A stretch of DNA of 64,000 bases from Craspedostauros australis (taxonomy: Eukaryota > Bacillariophyta > Bacillariophyceae > Mastogloiales > Achnanthaceae), in contig JAMXDE010000077.1 in the NCBI GenBank assembly GCA_026770025.1, positions 62,001 to 126,000 on the forward strand, given 5' to 3'. Shown piece after piece: positions 23,201 to 33,258 of the stretch. Made by a program: the position numbers and the translations under genes. Position 1 is the stretch's first letter. The number at the start of each line of letters is the position of its first letter. The notes under the pieces are model-generated. The model did no database searches. It saw only the letters and a program-made list of their open reading frames with translations, and was not told the origin of the DNA.

Positions 23201-25087
23201 GTAGCTGTGCGTTTGAACACTCGATGTGTCAATGAACAACCGCTCACCAATTTCCTTTGCTCGGAGCTGCAGGCGTTTTGTCATTGACTTCTGCTTCTGT
23301 TTTCCAATTGCGCAGTCAATGCATGCATGCAACTTGCCTGTGACATTCCAACCGTATCGTCCCGCTGTGCGAGAGATCGTGTAAGTGTCAACATGGCCTA
23401 ACATTTTATGAATTTGGTTGATGTCCACCGCGGACCTGGTGGACACCCCGACATTGGCTTGGTCTTCGTGGGGAGCGGCGCTGATCATGTTCACTCCACT
23501 CACGAAACCGCTATGGGTTGCCATGAGTCTGTCGAACGTGATGCGTTGCCCGCGCTTCTCCAAGCTCATCACGACACCTTGGTTACTGATGTCGAAGCCG
23601 TTCTCGAGAGCTTTGTTGATGCTCAAGAGGTTCACCCACAGGTTGGGGACGAACTTCACTTGCTTGAGCACAATGGTAGCTTGGTTCCCGTTCTTCTGCA
23701 TCACGACCATGCGTTTGTCGCCAACCTTTGTTGCCTTGAGGTATCGGCCGCTGCCGATCTTGATGGAGTGGTTGGCCACTCGTACGTTAATCATTCCCTC
23801 TTCGCTATTGGTGAGGTGGCATGAGGCACCGGAGTCACCCAGCCATGTGTTTGCTTCGTGGTGGTCGGGGGCGATGGTATGGCGGAGTGCGCTTGCATCG
23901 CCGAGGTCACCGATCACCATGGCCATGTCTGGTTGAGCGTCTTGGTGGTCACCGACCACCATGGCCATGTCTGGTTGAGCTTCGGCGGCTTGGTAGATGG
24001 GGAGCTGGTTGAACTCCTCTGGGTCTCGGACTCCTTGGTCTCCTGGATGATGCATCCACATCAGCATCTCTGCGGCATGCTGGACCAGGCTGTCGATGAG
24101 CCCTCTGTGGATGGGTGGCAGGTTGAGCTCCTCAAGCCTTGCGTTAATGTGTTGCACGGCTTGCACCAGTTGCATTGGCGTGTACACGTCGATGCGGTGC
24201 ATCATGTAGTAGAGCGTGCGAGGGCTCAGGCTTTCTCCTCCTCCTTCGGTGTACGCGTGCGCCGCGTCGCAGCACAGTAGGGCGAGCTCAGAGCGCACTT
24301 CATCAGCAACCATCATGTTGCTGAGAGAGTATCTCATTGCGACATGCAGAGGTCCTGCAGTCCAGAGCTTCTGGCGGCGCGTCATGATGTCTTGGATCGT
24401 TGTTGGCGCCGCCCTTGCAGGGGGGTTTGCCAGTTGAATGAGGAACGGCGAGTTACGGCAGGTCTTGCACATGGCGTAGAGAGGGCCGCGCTGAAAACAC
24501 AGCGGGCACCATCCTGCGGTGCTCCCTCCATTGCGGGACGACTCTTCGATCATTCGATCGACTAGAGTCCTTGGTTCGGTTCGAGAGTAGATGGTGGAGG
24601 TGACGCGATGGTCGACTCCAGGCATCGCTACTTCATTCTCCATGATGTCTCCGACGTTGAGGGGTTCATCCTCGTAGACGATCCCGTCGAAGAGGTTGTC
24701 TTCGTCGGTGTAATCGTCTTCGTCGCTTGATGGGAAGTGCTCGCGGTTGATGGTCTCAACTGCAGCAACTGGGGGTCCGTAGTATCCGTACACACTCGGG
24801 GTGTGTGCCTCTCGTTCCTCTTCAGAGTACTCGACCTCTTCTTCGAGGTCGAGTCCGGTCATGTCTTCGTTGGTGGTTGCGAGGGCCATGTCGTCGATGA
24901 ACGACTCGTAGTGCGCCATGTCGGTGGTGTTGATTGTTTGGTTTTTCTTGATGTTCGTGATTTCGTCGATTGTCACGATTCTTGGGTTGGTCACATTTTT
25001 GACCTCAACGGGGTCGTTTTCGAGCTCGTCGATGGGAAACACACCAATTCTTCGTTGTTGGCCGACTTGTCTTCGTCGGGCAACCAC
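20294..25087 (-). pseudogene. Element C pol part (protease, integrase, RT, RNase H)
   Basis: A frame of about 1597 codons. It holds the CX2CX9CX2C region (CPLC...CKTC) just before protease DSGASC, the zinc-binding segment and integrase (D in FIDTSSV, D in RCDNAGEN, E in GRVERK), the linker with FHTDGSIFNRD, RT with IIDFETAFLHG and YVDD, and RNase H with TDSEFAGD and STEAEY. It ends at a TGA at about 20294, 76 bp before the 3' LTR. In elements D and E this part is fused to gag in one frame, so here the upstream Met at 25087 is not a real start: translation would have to arrive from gag by a -1 shift near 25035. Confidence 0.9.
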
Positions 25088-26286
25088 ATGGATTCATCGG
25101 TCATCACGAGATCGATATCGTCTTCTTCGTCGCTAGCGGGCATCCACATGGGTTCGTCTACCACGACGAACGCGGCGTTGTCTGCCGCGGCGTCTTCGGG
25201 TAGCCACATCGGTTCCTCGACCATCACGAGGGCGACGTCGTCTGTTCCGTCCATACCGTCGGTGGCCACATTGGCGCCGTCGGCTGCTCTCATCGCTGCC
25301 TTCAACTTGAAGCACTCGAGGATCTTGTGTCCCTTCTTACCGCAGTACTTGCAGTTTCCGTTGAACTTGGTCTTGTCCTCAGTATCACTTCTCTTGTTCT
25401 TCTTTGGGGGCTTGCCACCTTTGTTCTTAGGTGCAGAGCGGCAGTCTGCCTTCTTGTGCCCGTAGGCGCCGCAGTTGCGGCAGTACCCTTTGAAGCCACC
25501 AGTGGCGGCGAGTGCCATTTCTTCCTTGCTATGGTTCTCGCGCTTACTACCTCCTTGCTTGATGTGACGTGCGTCGTAGGTTGCACTCACGGCTTCGCGG
25601 ATGTCTTCGATAGTCATCTGCTTTTCGATGTTCTCGAACTTGAGCTCGATGAGCTTCACATCCATTTCGTAGTCCCTCCCGAGAGCGTTGAGCACGAGCA
25701 TGTGGTACAGCTCCATGTCCATGTTAACTCCCGCGTGCTTGAGACGGTTACGGATCACCTCCATTTCGGTAAGGAAGGTATCCGGGTGTTCGCCTTTCTT
25801 CAATCGCATCCCGTTGAGTTGAGCCAACAACTTTGCCTTCATTGGCGCAGTGCGTTGCTCGTAGATGCGCTCGAGAGCCTTCCACGCCTTACGAGGGTCT
25901 CCTCCCTTGTAGATGTTGCTCTCGCATCCCAACACAGCCATGAAGGCGACATCGCCTTCGGTAGTTTCATGGTTGATTGCCATGGTCAGTTCTTCAAACG
26001 CGTACTTGGCCAGAGCCATCTTGTACTCCGCCTTCTCGTCGGGAGACATGGCAGATAACTTCGAGGCCTTAAGCTTCTTCTCTTCGCTTCCCACGATGGA
26101 GGCGAGAGGAGAGGGGTCGAAAGCCTCGGTCTTCACAATCACTTCATCCAAGTCCTTGAGATACAAGTCTCCGTAACCCTTGCGGTTGGCGCGGGCGAGG
26201 AACTTCGCACTCCAAGCTTTCCAGGAGGATCGCTTGCCGTCGAACATGATCATGTAACGATCGGTCTTACCGAGGAAGGACGTCAT
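24991..26286 (-). CDS. Element C gag
   Basis: Starts at ATG 26286 (MTSFLGKTDRYM, the same start as element D). It contains the gag core EELTMAINHETTEGDVAFM, two CX2CX4HX4C zinc knuckles (CRNCGAYGHKKADC, CKYCGKKGHKILEC) and an acidic tail with repeated EEPMWLP-type blocks. The frame leaves the family alignment near 25035, where one base is missing relative to element D, then reads 14-15 unrelated codons to a stop at 24991. A gag-like protein could still be made and packaged by related elements. Confidence 0.9.
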   Translation of the reverse strand: MTSFLGKTDRYMIMFDGKRSSWKAWSAKFLARANRKGYGDLYLKDLDEVIVKTEAFDPSPLASIVGSEEKKLKASKLSAMSPDEKAEYKMALAKYAFEELTMAINHETTEGDVAFMAVLGCESNIYKGGDPRKAWKALERIYEQRTAPMKAKLLAQLNGMRLKKGEHPDTFLTEMEVIRNRLKHAGVNMDMELYHMLVLNALGRDYEMDVKLIELKFENIEKQMTIEDIREAVSATYDARHIKQGGSKRENHSKEEMALAATGGFKGYCRNCGAYGHKKADCRSAPKNKGGKPPKKNKRSDTEDKTKFNGNCKYCGKKGHKILECFKLKAAMRAADGANVATDGMDGTDDVALVMVEEPMWLPEDAAADNAAFVVVDEPMWMPASDEEDDIDLVMTDESMWLPDEDKSANNEELVCFPSTSSKTTPLRSKM

Positions 26287-26365
26287 GGTGATGATGGTGA
26301 GAGTCGTTTGTTGCTGTGTTGGTGATGATGGAAACGTAGGATTTCAATCGTAACGTTTCGAAACG

Positions 26366-27046
26366 TGTTGGAAATCCGGGGTTAGTGTTAGTAAGACCTA
26401 ATTCGTTGTTAGACCGTACTATTCAGAACTGTGAGCTTATTCTCTTCAGCTCCTTTGCCTTTCGTTTCTCATGTAGCATCTCCTGCAGCAGCATCGAGTT
26501 AGACTGTTGTATTCATGCATCTCATCATCATGACTCAACGCTTGCATGCATGAGATCTCATCCGCAGGCATCCTTGTCATGCACATCGTTGTGCATATCC
26601 GTAGGCATTCTTGCCATGCACCTCGTCGTGCATATCCTTATTCTACATTCCCTGCGGTACGATTCCACAGTCTTGCGTTTCGCTCTTGATCTCCTGACAC
26701 CGAACTTTACGATTGGTGTCATGATTGGTGTCATGGATGATGCCCTTTCTGAGTTGTTCTAGTCCCTGGCTGACACGTGCCATGATCTCCAGATGGGGTG
26801 ATCATCAATGTGTCGGTCATCATCTTCCTTCACATGATTTAGATATCGTGGCCTTTTCTTGATTCACAGAGGACAGGCTTGTTTGCTTGGTAAGACTGAG
26901 GTCATTCCCGTGTGATTCGTGTCGTGGGTGGAATGGATAATATTCAATGGTGTGACGAATAATATCCAAAGGTGTGACAAATAATGTTGGGAGTTGCGGC
27001 AATCATGGGTATCTTTCTGACATAGTCGTACCCTCGATTCCTGACA
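26366..27046 (-). repeat. 5' LTR of element C
   Basis: 681 bp. In element orientation it starts TGTCAGGAATCGAGGGTACG and ends TAACCCCGGATTTCCAACA. It now lies directly against the start codon region of the interrupted NTPase gene and on the same strand. Confidence 0.93.
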
Positions 27047-27052
27047 GCGGCC
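27047..27052. repeat. Right target duplication of element C (GCGGCC)
   Basis: Exact copy of the six bases at 19532-19537, touching the end of the right LTR. Confidence 0.9.
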
Positions 27053-27300
27053 ATGCGAAAGCCGGGGTGCCAACGTTGGTGAAGTCCATCGTGATGATGT
27101 TGGCACTGACCACGACGCAGTTGCGCAAGGAATGGCGAGGACGACACCGAAGGGGTGGAGCCAGACCTGAATGGCTGCAATGGCCGTGGTACCAACGGTT
27201 GGGGGATGGTGAATCCCATCACAGGAGACATGGCTACCATTGCCATTGCCATTGCCATCATAGTTCCTGTCATCACGATCATGAGGCTTGGAGAGAGCAT
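27053..27300 (-). CDS. 5' end of the NTPase gene, separated by element C
   Basis: In the phase that joins the NTPase frame at 19537, the minus strand is open here. An ATG at 27298-27300 would add about 83 residues before the Met at 27052-27054. The first part is Met/Ala-rich because it reads a short (GCCATT)n repeat; the rest is Pro/Ser-rich. Either Met could be the start: the one at 27052-27054 gives a more ordinary N-terminus (MAAPSTDEAD). The frame remains open even further upstream, to a stop near 27810, with no ATG, so a spliced upstream exon is possible. Element C sits between this piece and the main part. Confidence 0.45.
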
Positions 27301-28153
27301 GGTGGTTCTGGGTTTGGTTTCTACGTTGATGTTGGAGTTGACGTTGATGTTGACGTTGTTGTTGACGTTGTTGTTGACGTTGTTGTTGACGTTGTTGTTG
27401 ACGTTGTTGTTGACGTTGTTGTTGACGTTGTTGTTGACGTTGGTGGGGACTTGAGCGTCGCAGTGAATCTGAGGTGCTGGTCTGATCTGTAGTCGCTGTA
27501 TTGCTTCTTCTGTGGTCTGAAGCTTGGGTAGGGCAGAGATGGTGTGGATGCTCAGGTTACTGAGTGGGGTGGAGTGGGGTGGAGTTGATGATGGGGGTGT
27601 CGTTGTCAGCGCTTTGTACGTTCGTATGGTTGGGCAAAGCAGATCGATGATTGGGTTGTGTGCTTGTGGTGGTGTTGCAAGCCATTCAAATGGAGGTCCG
27701 CTGCTGTTCTGCGTGGGATGTTTGTGGTGTCCAAGATCACCGCAACGTGGCCGCCTTCGTTCTGACGCTTTCGTTGTGATTCGGAAACGTTGACGCCCGA
27801 ATTCTGCTTACGTGGTTTGGCAGATTGAGGAGGTCACGTTTGACCAAGCAGATACGGACGTTATTACCGGTTATTTGAGCGTTAGACTGGGCACTTGCAG
27901 CTGAATCGTACGCAGCAGAGTAGAGACCACATCAGAGGTAAATGGCTCGTGCCTGGAGCTCATAATCCGTTGTTTACTTCCAATTCCATGCCTTTTCCCA
28001 GTAGGAGAGTTTGTGACAAAGCTCCGGCACTTTGCTCGACATGACAGAATTCTCGTATTTGACGCGTTCGTGGCCAGCGTTCATTCTCTCGTATCGACGG
28101 ACAGGCGCGAACAGGTTATTGGCGCCGACCACTTGGATTCTGACGAACTCTAT
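27301..28153. other. Region upstream of the NTPase gene, with a 12-bp tandem repeat
   Basis: No complete gene on either strand. On the minus strand the NTPase phase stays open from about 27810, including a run of Val-Asn-Asn-Asn from the repeat at 27338-27441. The long Leu/Thr frame on the plus strand here is only the same repeat read the other way. The remainder to 28153 shows nothing I can name. Confidence 0.5.
27338..27441. repeat. Tandem repeat GTTGTTGTTGAC
   Basis: About seven near-perfect copies of a 12-bp unit, with diverged copies (GTTGATGTTGGA) at the left edge. The unit length is a multiple of three, so copy number changes would not disturb the minus-strand reading phase (Val-Asn-Asn-Asn). 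Confidence 0.9.
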
Positions 28154-28310
28154 GACCCACTTGAGTGACGGGACCTGCAGTCGGTCCTGAGGGGGTGGGA
28201 AGATACGGGGCTTTCGACCCAGACACCCACATATTCATAAACTAGAAACAAATATAAGAATCATAGTGGACGCCGATTTTGGTTTAATGTCTTAGTTTAA
28301 TTTTTATCCA
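28154..28310 (+). repeat. Left terminal inverted repeat
   Basis: Pairs with 32443-32599. The first 65 bp match perfectly; small differences begin after CTTTCGACC. Confidence 0.92.
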
Positions 28311-28740
28311 CCTTTGTAGATTTACGGTCCTCTTGGTCGAATATGCACACTGATCCGTAATGATCGCAAGGCATTGATTAGCTTTTACGATGCAAACAAC
28401 GGAATGTGCCCAGACACGTTCGGGAAAGAACTTTTTTTGACGGGTTGCGTACGGAATTTGCCATTTCAGCAACGCCATTGTTTCAACTTGTCCGAGCACG
28501 TTTTTGAAATAACAAAACGTTAGTTGACGTTACCATTCAAATTCAAATTTGACTCTCGTCACATGCCACAAACCTCCTCGCATTTTGCCACCAAATCGCG
28601 TTTTGCTTTTCGTGGTGGTGTGCAGTGCTTGTTGCATGTTCATGTAGTGTTTGCATGGGCACCTTCTTGCGTCCCTCCTGCTCAGTTCACTTCCATCACT
28701 AGTAGTCTTCTCCATCTACCCATCAGTACCAATCAGCATC

Positions 28741-31700
28741 ATGCTCGTCTCTACCTCGAAAGCTGCGTCGAAGGACGCCAATCCTTCTCCCTCCAAGAAG
28801 CAGCATTTGCCATCCTCTCCATCCGTGCGCCCCTTCCCATCCGATCCGATTGATCACAAAGAACTGTTTGCGCCATCTGCTGCTGAGAAGCTGTTGCCTC
28901 CACTGGATGTAGATGGTAAGCAGCACATTACGACATCTACAACAGACAAGCTTTTGCCTCCTGTGCTGAAAGGCACGACCTTCGCCTACGAGTGTGACGT
29001 TCAGATCCAAACCAACAACGACCAGAATCGCACACTTCATGCAACCAACGAGAAACTCTTCGTTCGCGTGCACATCACCACCAACAATGGCATGATTCTT
29101 GACACCTCCAAGGTCACAGTGTAGGCCTTTGGACAGGGCTCCAACACCGGGACAAAAGTGCAGGTCAAAGTCTGTGTCCTGACTCCTCCAACTTTCCCTG
29201 CACTCCTTCCCGCACCCCTTCCCGCACCAACTATCCAAACCAGCAACGAAAGGCAAGTGCATGCAACGCCGCAAGGCTGACAACGACAAAGCCTTCCGCC
29301 CCAACGGACGCAAGAAAGTCAAGAGCGGGAAATCTAACTCCGGAAGATTCCAACCCAAGCACAACATGAACAAGACAGATGCGTTTCAAATCATGTGTGA
29401 GGTATTGCAGGAGCTCGGAGTGAAACAACTTGCGACTATGCTGGCCGACTTTCCTCGTTGCGGATTTGTATTGGGGCGCAAATCCGACAAGCAAGTGTGG
29501 AGCAAAGCGAAGAAGATCTTCGTGGTGGCCTCCAATGCGCTGTGGAAAGCCCTGATTCCGGCAATGAACTTGCCAGTTCCTCAAATGGAACAGGTGGTGG
29601 CATTCGTGCGCGCGGGGGTAGACTTGCTTCCTATCAAGCTGGCTCCCAACCTCTACACGATTTGCCTCGTCGGCGAGAAGAACATTGCACGCACAGCAAG
29701 GTGCATTCTCGCCATGTCTGCCTCGCCACGCCAATGTACTAACCTCCTCTAGCGACACAAGAGCGAACTTCCTGACGTTCAGCATCTCGGCCTCTTGCCA
29801 GAGCAATACACCATCACGTGGGGCCAGCTCCTCACTCTGCGCAACTACTACGAGCTCTTGCGCAAGGGCAACGTGCTTGGTGCTGCTGTTCATGACTATC
29901 GCGTCAGCGCATACAGCTTGGCCTGCGTGGTGTCTTTCATCAGCAACACAACCACATACAAGTCAGGCCTTTGTCACAGCATCAAGTGGGGAGGGGTGAT
30001 ATTTGAAAACATGCCAGTATTCGAATGTGGCAGAACGAGTGTGGGCGAGCTGTTCCACATGTACAAGACTACGACGAACATTCCAGTCGGTGAGCCAGCA
30101 TTCCGAGCAATGACGGTCCTGCTCACACGCAGAGGCAAAGTGATTACTGGTCTCTCCTCTTTTGAAAACTACTTCTGGATGGCAACCAAGACGCTGAAGG
30201 AGATGCCCGTGTGCTTGAATACCCTACTCGAGGATTCATTCAACAGTGATGACGGACATGACGACCTAACCGTGGAGCATATTCAAACCTGTGAGAAATT
30301 GTTGCGCGATCTGGACCTTATGATCACATTCCTCAAGTGGGAGTATACCACGCCGCACATGCAGATCAAGTGCGAAGAAGACCTGATGCACTGCACTCAT
30401 TTCGCCCTTCGCAAGGATTCAAAAATGAAGCAGGCTAAGTCTACACTCGGCACCGAAAACACAACAGCGCCTGCCAGCACCACACAACATGCACGGCCAT
30501 TGATCCTCCTACAGTAACCACAGAGTGTGATGCCAACGCCCTTCCTCTCATCGCTCATGATCAACAAGGCAAAGTATGCAACAGATGTGGACAAGTGATG
30601 CGATTCATGGATGATCGCATCGCACCATTCATCGAGACGCTCAAGGCCAATCATCTATGCGACCACGCAGATGAACTACACACGATGCTGGAAGCGGTAC
30701 CAGGCTTCAACAACGAGATCACTGCGTACATGGCACACCAAGTTCGAGCAAAGGTTCAATTTGATCAGATGAACGAGTACAAGGCCAAGATCAACAACAA
30801 TGATAAGTGTGCCTACGTTGTCATCGACCATAAGCAGAAGATTCTGCCGATGGCACAAGGAGAATCGCAGACAGAGTACTGGGGCAAGAAGGGCATGTCG
30901 CTGCTTGGTGTCATGATTGTCACTTGCAAAAATGACAAATTCACCTATCGCTTTGTGGACATAATTGTTCATGGCCGTCCCACCCAAGACACGCTTCAAG
31001 TTGGAGGACTACTCAAAATCATCCAGAAGAAGGTACGCGATCTCCTGCCATCAGTGACAGAAATTATCCTGCAGTCGGACAACGCAGGCTGCTTCGCCAG
31101 CCACGAGCACATCGCGCTTGTCTCATCACGGATTAACAAGGATGCGGCAGCCAAAGGGCTTCCCCAATTCATCATTTGGATCTACACAGAAACCCAAACT
31201 GGCAAAGGGCGAATCAACACTCACTTCGCCTACATCGCTATCATGCCATGATCCTACATGCAAAACGGTGGCAAAATTCAAACTGAACATGAGATCTTCG
31301 ACGCATTGCAAATGGGAAATATCAGAGGTACTACAACTGTCTTGGTTGACACGTCGGATTTGGAAGGTTGCTGTGTGATGCACAAGACGAATGCACACAT
31401 GAGGTTCCGCGCAAAAGGCATGAATGTGCGATCAACCCACGAGGTCCGGCACGGAAACGGCTACTCAGACTTGCTTGTGGCTTCAAATGTCACTGCTCCA
31501 GTACGTGTGGAGGAAGCTGAATGGGAAGACTGTGGCATCATGAATTCTGACGTTCCTATCATGATAGAACGCCAGTCCACACAGGAGCCGCTCGCAGCAA
31601 CATCACCGAGGAAGGAGAAAAAGACTCTCAGGTTCGCGAAGAGTGCCACCAAAAGCAAGGCACTGACGTACCTCGAAGCAATCAACATGGCAGCCTTGGA

Positions 31701-32325
31701 GACCCCTGATGTAAGTACTGTGCTACAGGACACCACAGCAACAACAGAACACCCGCAATTGGCTGAACCTGGCTGGGCTGCAAAAGCTGTACAACGAAAC
31801 GAGCCCATTCGCCCCTGCCTTGTGAACGTGCTGGAAGAGGCTTGCAGAGTGGCACGCGCGGATCCGAAGAACAGGCCAACGGAGTACAAGGGATACCAGC
31901 GGTGCATGGAGACCACGGAAATGAAGACTGACTGGTATGCACGGGTACACGTGAACCCAATGCGAGTGAAGCAGTACATGTCCGCTTCATATCAGCGCAC
32001 GAAACCGAAGCCCGCGAACATCCGTACCCCGGAAAGTACGATCAAACGAAACGCAACGAACGCATCGAACACATCGAACACAAAAATCCCCCCACTCCCA
32101 ACGAACGCAAACAATGCTGATGCAGGAATCGTGCCTGCACAACAAATAAGATCAGAAGAGGAGGAAATCGTGCTGCGACAAGAAGAAAACGAAGCCTCGG
32201 AGCGAATTGCGTGCGAGACACACACGATGAAGGAAAATACGGAATCTCCTGACTTGGTGGAACAAAATGTGAGGACACAATTGTTGGAACGTGTCAGAGC
32301 GGCAATGGAGGGACTAAAAAAATAA
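28741..32325 (+). pseudogene. Decayed DDE-type transposase of the 28.2-kb transposon
   Basis: Begins at ATG 28741. The sequence is in pieces: 28741-29121 up to TAG 29122; a shift before 29261; 29261-29749 up to TAG 29750, then on in the same phase to about 30490; a shift; then about 30490-31248 up to TGA 31249, then on to the stop at 32325. The related frame at 33259 reads straight through the first stop and first shift, so these are lesions, not introns. The third piece has a CNRCGQ zinc-like motif and a candidate catalytic triad: D in YVVIDHK (~30817), D in LQSDNAGCF (~31080) and E in TETQTGKG (~31190). The last part is Lys/Glu-rich. It cannot make a complete transposase as it stands, although the TIRs could be used in trans. 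Confidence 0.75.
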
Positions 32326-32442
32326 ATTAGTCCTGCAATTGACATCGATCACTTGTCTTTTGGCGACACGAATCAAGGCACCAAGACACCGAATCTGGCC
32401 GTAGTGCGCTAGTCGTGTCTAGATGAGGGCAAAATCGAGGTG

Positions 32443-32599
32443 TCCATAAAAATTAAAATAAGACATTAAACCAAAATCCGCGTCCACTATGATTCTTATA
32501 TTTTGTTTTAGTTTATGAATATGTGGGTGGTTTGGTCGAAAGCCCCGTATCTTCCCACCCCCTCAGGACCGACTGCAGGTCCCGTCACTCAAGTGGGTC
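32443..32599 (-). repeat. Right terminal inverted repeat
   Basis: Reverse complement of 28154-28310 with about ten mismatches; ends AAGTGGGTC next to CTAT. Confidence 0.92.
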
Positions 32600-32603
32600 C
32601 TAT

Positions 32604-33083
32604 GAGCCCGATCAGTGAGTCGACCAACACTTTGAAATGGACATTCTAACTTTTCATCTGCGATATCCAAACCAAGCACATATTCGTAGTCCTTATAATC
32701 TCCTTATACATAATTAACCGTTACATTTTTTGTTAGGTCCTTATTTTAAGTTTTATGGAGTGATCTATGTCTGCATAGCAGTCACGTGGGTCCAACAGCA
32801 CAAAACCCGTTGTTGTTGGCATAAGGTTCTATGCTGTTCTCATGTATTTATCGTGAGGTGATCAGTCACGGATTGGCTTCCGAAGGTGTTGGTCGTTTGG
32901 TACGCGTTAATTACACGTTAGCATGTGGCACCTGATTCCACATTCTGCTCGTCACAAAACACATGACACAAAACACATCATCTCCATCATTTCGCAAAAT
33001 CGCGCCACACTTTGGCTCCATTCACAACCTTCCTCGCCAATGGCCTGCACACTCGCCCTTTCGCTCCATGCTAGTTCTCGTTG

Positions 33084-33116
<33 letters not shown>

Positions 33117-33258
33117 ACGTAGTTGTTGTTGTTGTTGTTGTTGTTGTTGCTGAATGATCGGCCTTCATCCTGTGCTCTCCTTCCTCACTTCATCTCAACC
33201 TGTGCAGTTCATCACATCCATCTAGCAAACAACACTACTCTCCACCAACAATTCCACC
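32604..33258. other. Spacer with trinucleotide repeats
   Basis: No gene seen. A (GTA)n run followed by a (GTT)n run lies at about 33089-33149. The last 300 bp resemble the leader of the transposon at 28154 (a cgcaaaatcgcg block and CT-rich sequence before the ATG), so this is probably the 5' part of the related element whose frame starts at 33259. I found no second copy of the 157-bp TIR. Confidence 0.55.
33089..33149. repeat. (GTA)n and (GTT)n microsatellite
   Basis: About nine GTA/GTAGTA units run into about nine GTT units after a short GACGTA break. Confidence 0.9.

Larger units (their letters stand above)
19538..27046 (-). mobile_element. Element C: recent copia-type LTR retrotransposon
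   Basis: Minus-strand element with LTRs at 19538-20218 (its 3' LTR) and 26366-27046 (its 5' LTR), both 681 bp with no difference that I could find by eye. The polypurine tract complement CCCTTCCATTGTCGC follows the left LTR and the palindrome CGTTTCGAAACG (26354-26365) abuts the right LTR. A 6-bp target duplication GCGGCC flanks it. It interrupts the NTPase gene within its first codons. Identical LTRs point to a recent insertion; a frameshift between gag and the rest is the only clear lesion. Confidence 0.95.
28150..32603 (+). mobile_element. DNA transposon with ~157-bp TIRs and 4-bp target duplication
   Basis: The element itself is 28154-32599 (4446 bp). Its ends, GACCCACTTGAGTGACGGGA inward on both strands, form inverted repeats of about 157 bp (28154-28310 and 32443-32599) with roughly ten mismatches. 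CTAT flanks both sides (28150-28153 and 32600-32603), a 4-bp target duplication. The interior carries a decayed transposase region at 28741-32325. The long TIRs, 4-bp duplication and DDE-type core together define a cut-and-paste transposon; I cannot assign its superfamily by eye. Confidence 0.9.

Noticed and set aside
24991-25087. Programmed -1 frameshift in element C as a general gag/pol strategy
   Set aside because: Elements D and E have gag and pol fused in one frame and the C sequence lacks a standard slippery heptamer in the gag phase; a one-base loss is simpler.
27155-27454. Plus-strand frame rich in Leu/Thr repeats (LLLT)
   Set aside because: It is the 12-bp tandem repeat GTTGTTGTTGAC read in one of its frames; no flanking protein-like sequence.
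28741-32325. Introns explaining the stops in the DNA transposon gene
   Set aside because: The related copy at 33259 reads through the first stop and shift region with homologous codons, so these are lesions.
33035-33157. Ser/Val/Cys-rich frames
   Set aside because: Products of the GTA and GTT microsatellites.
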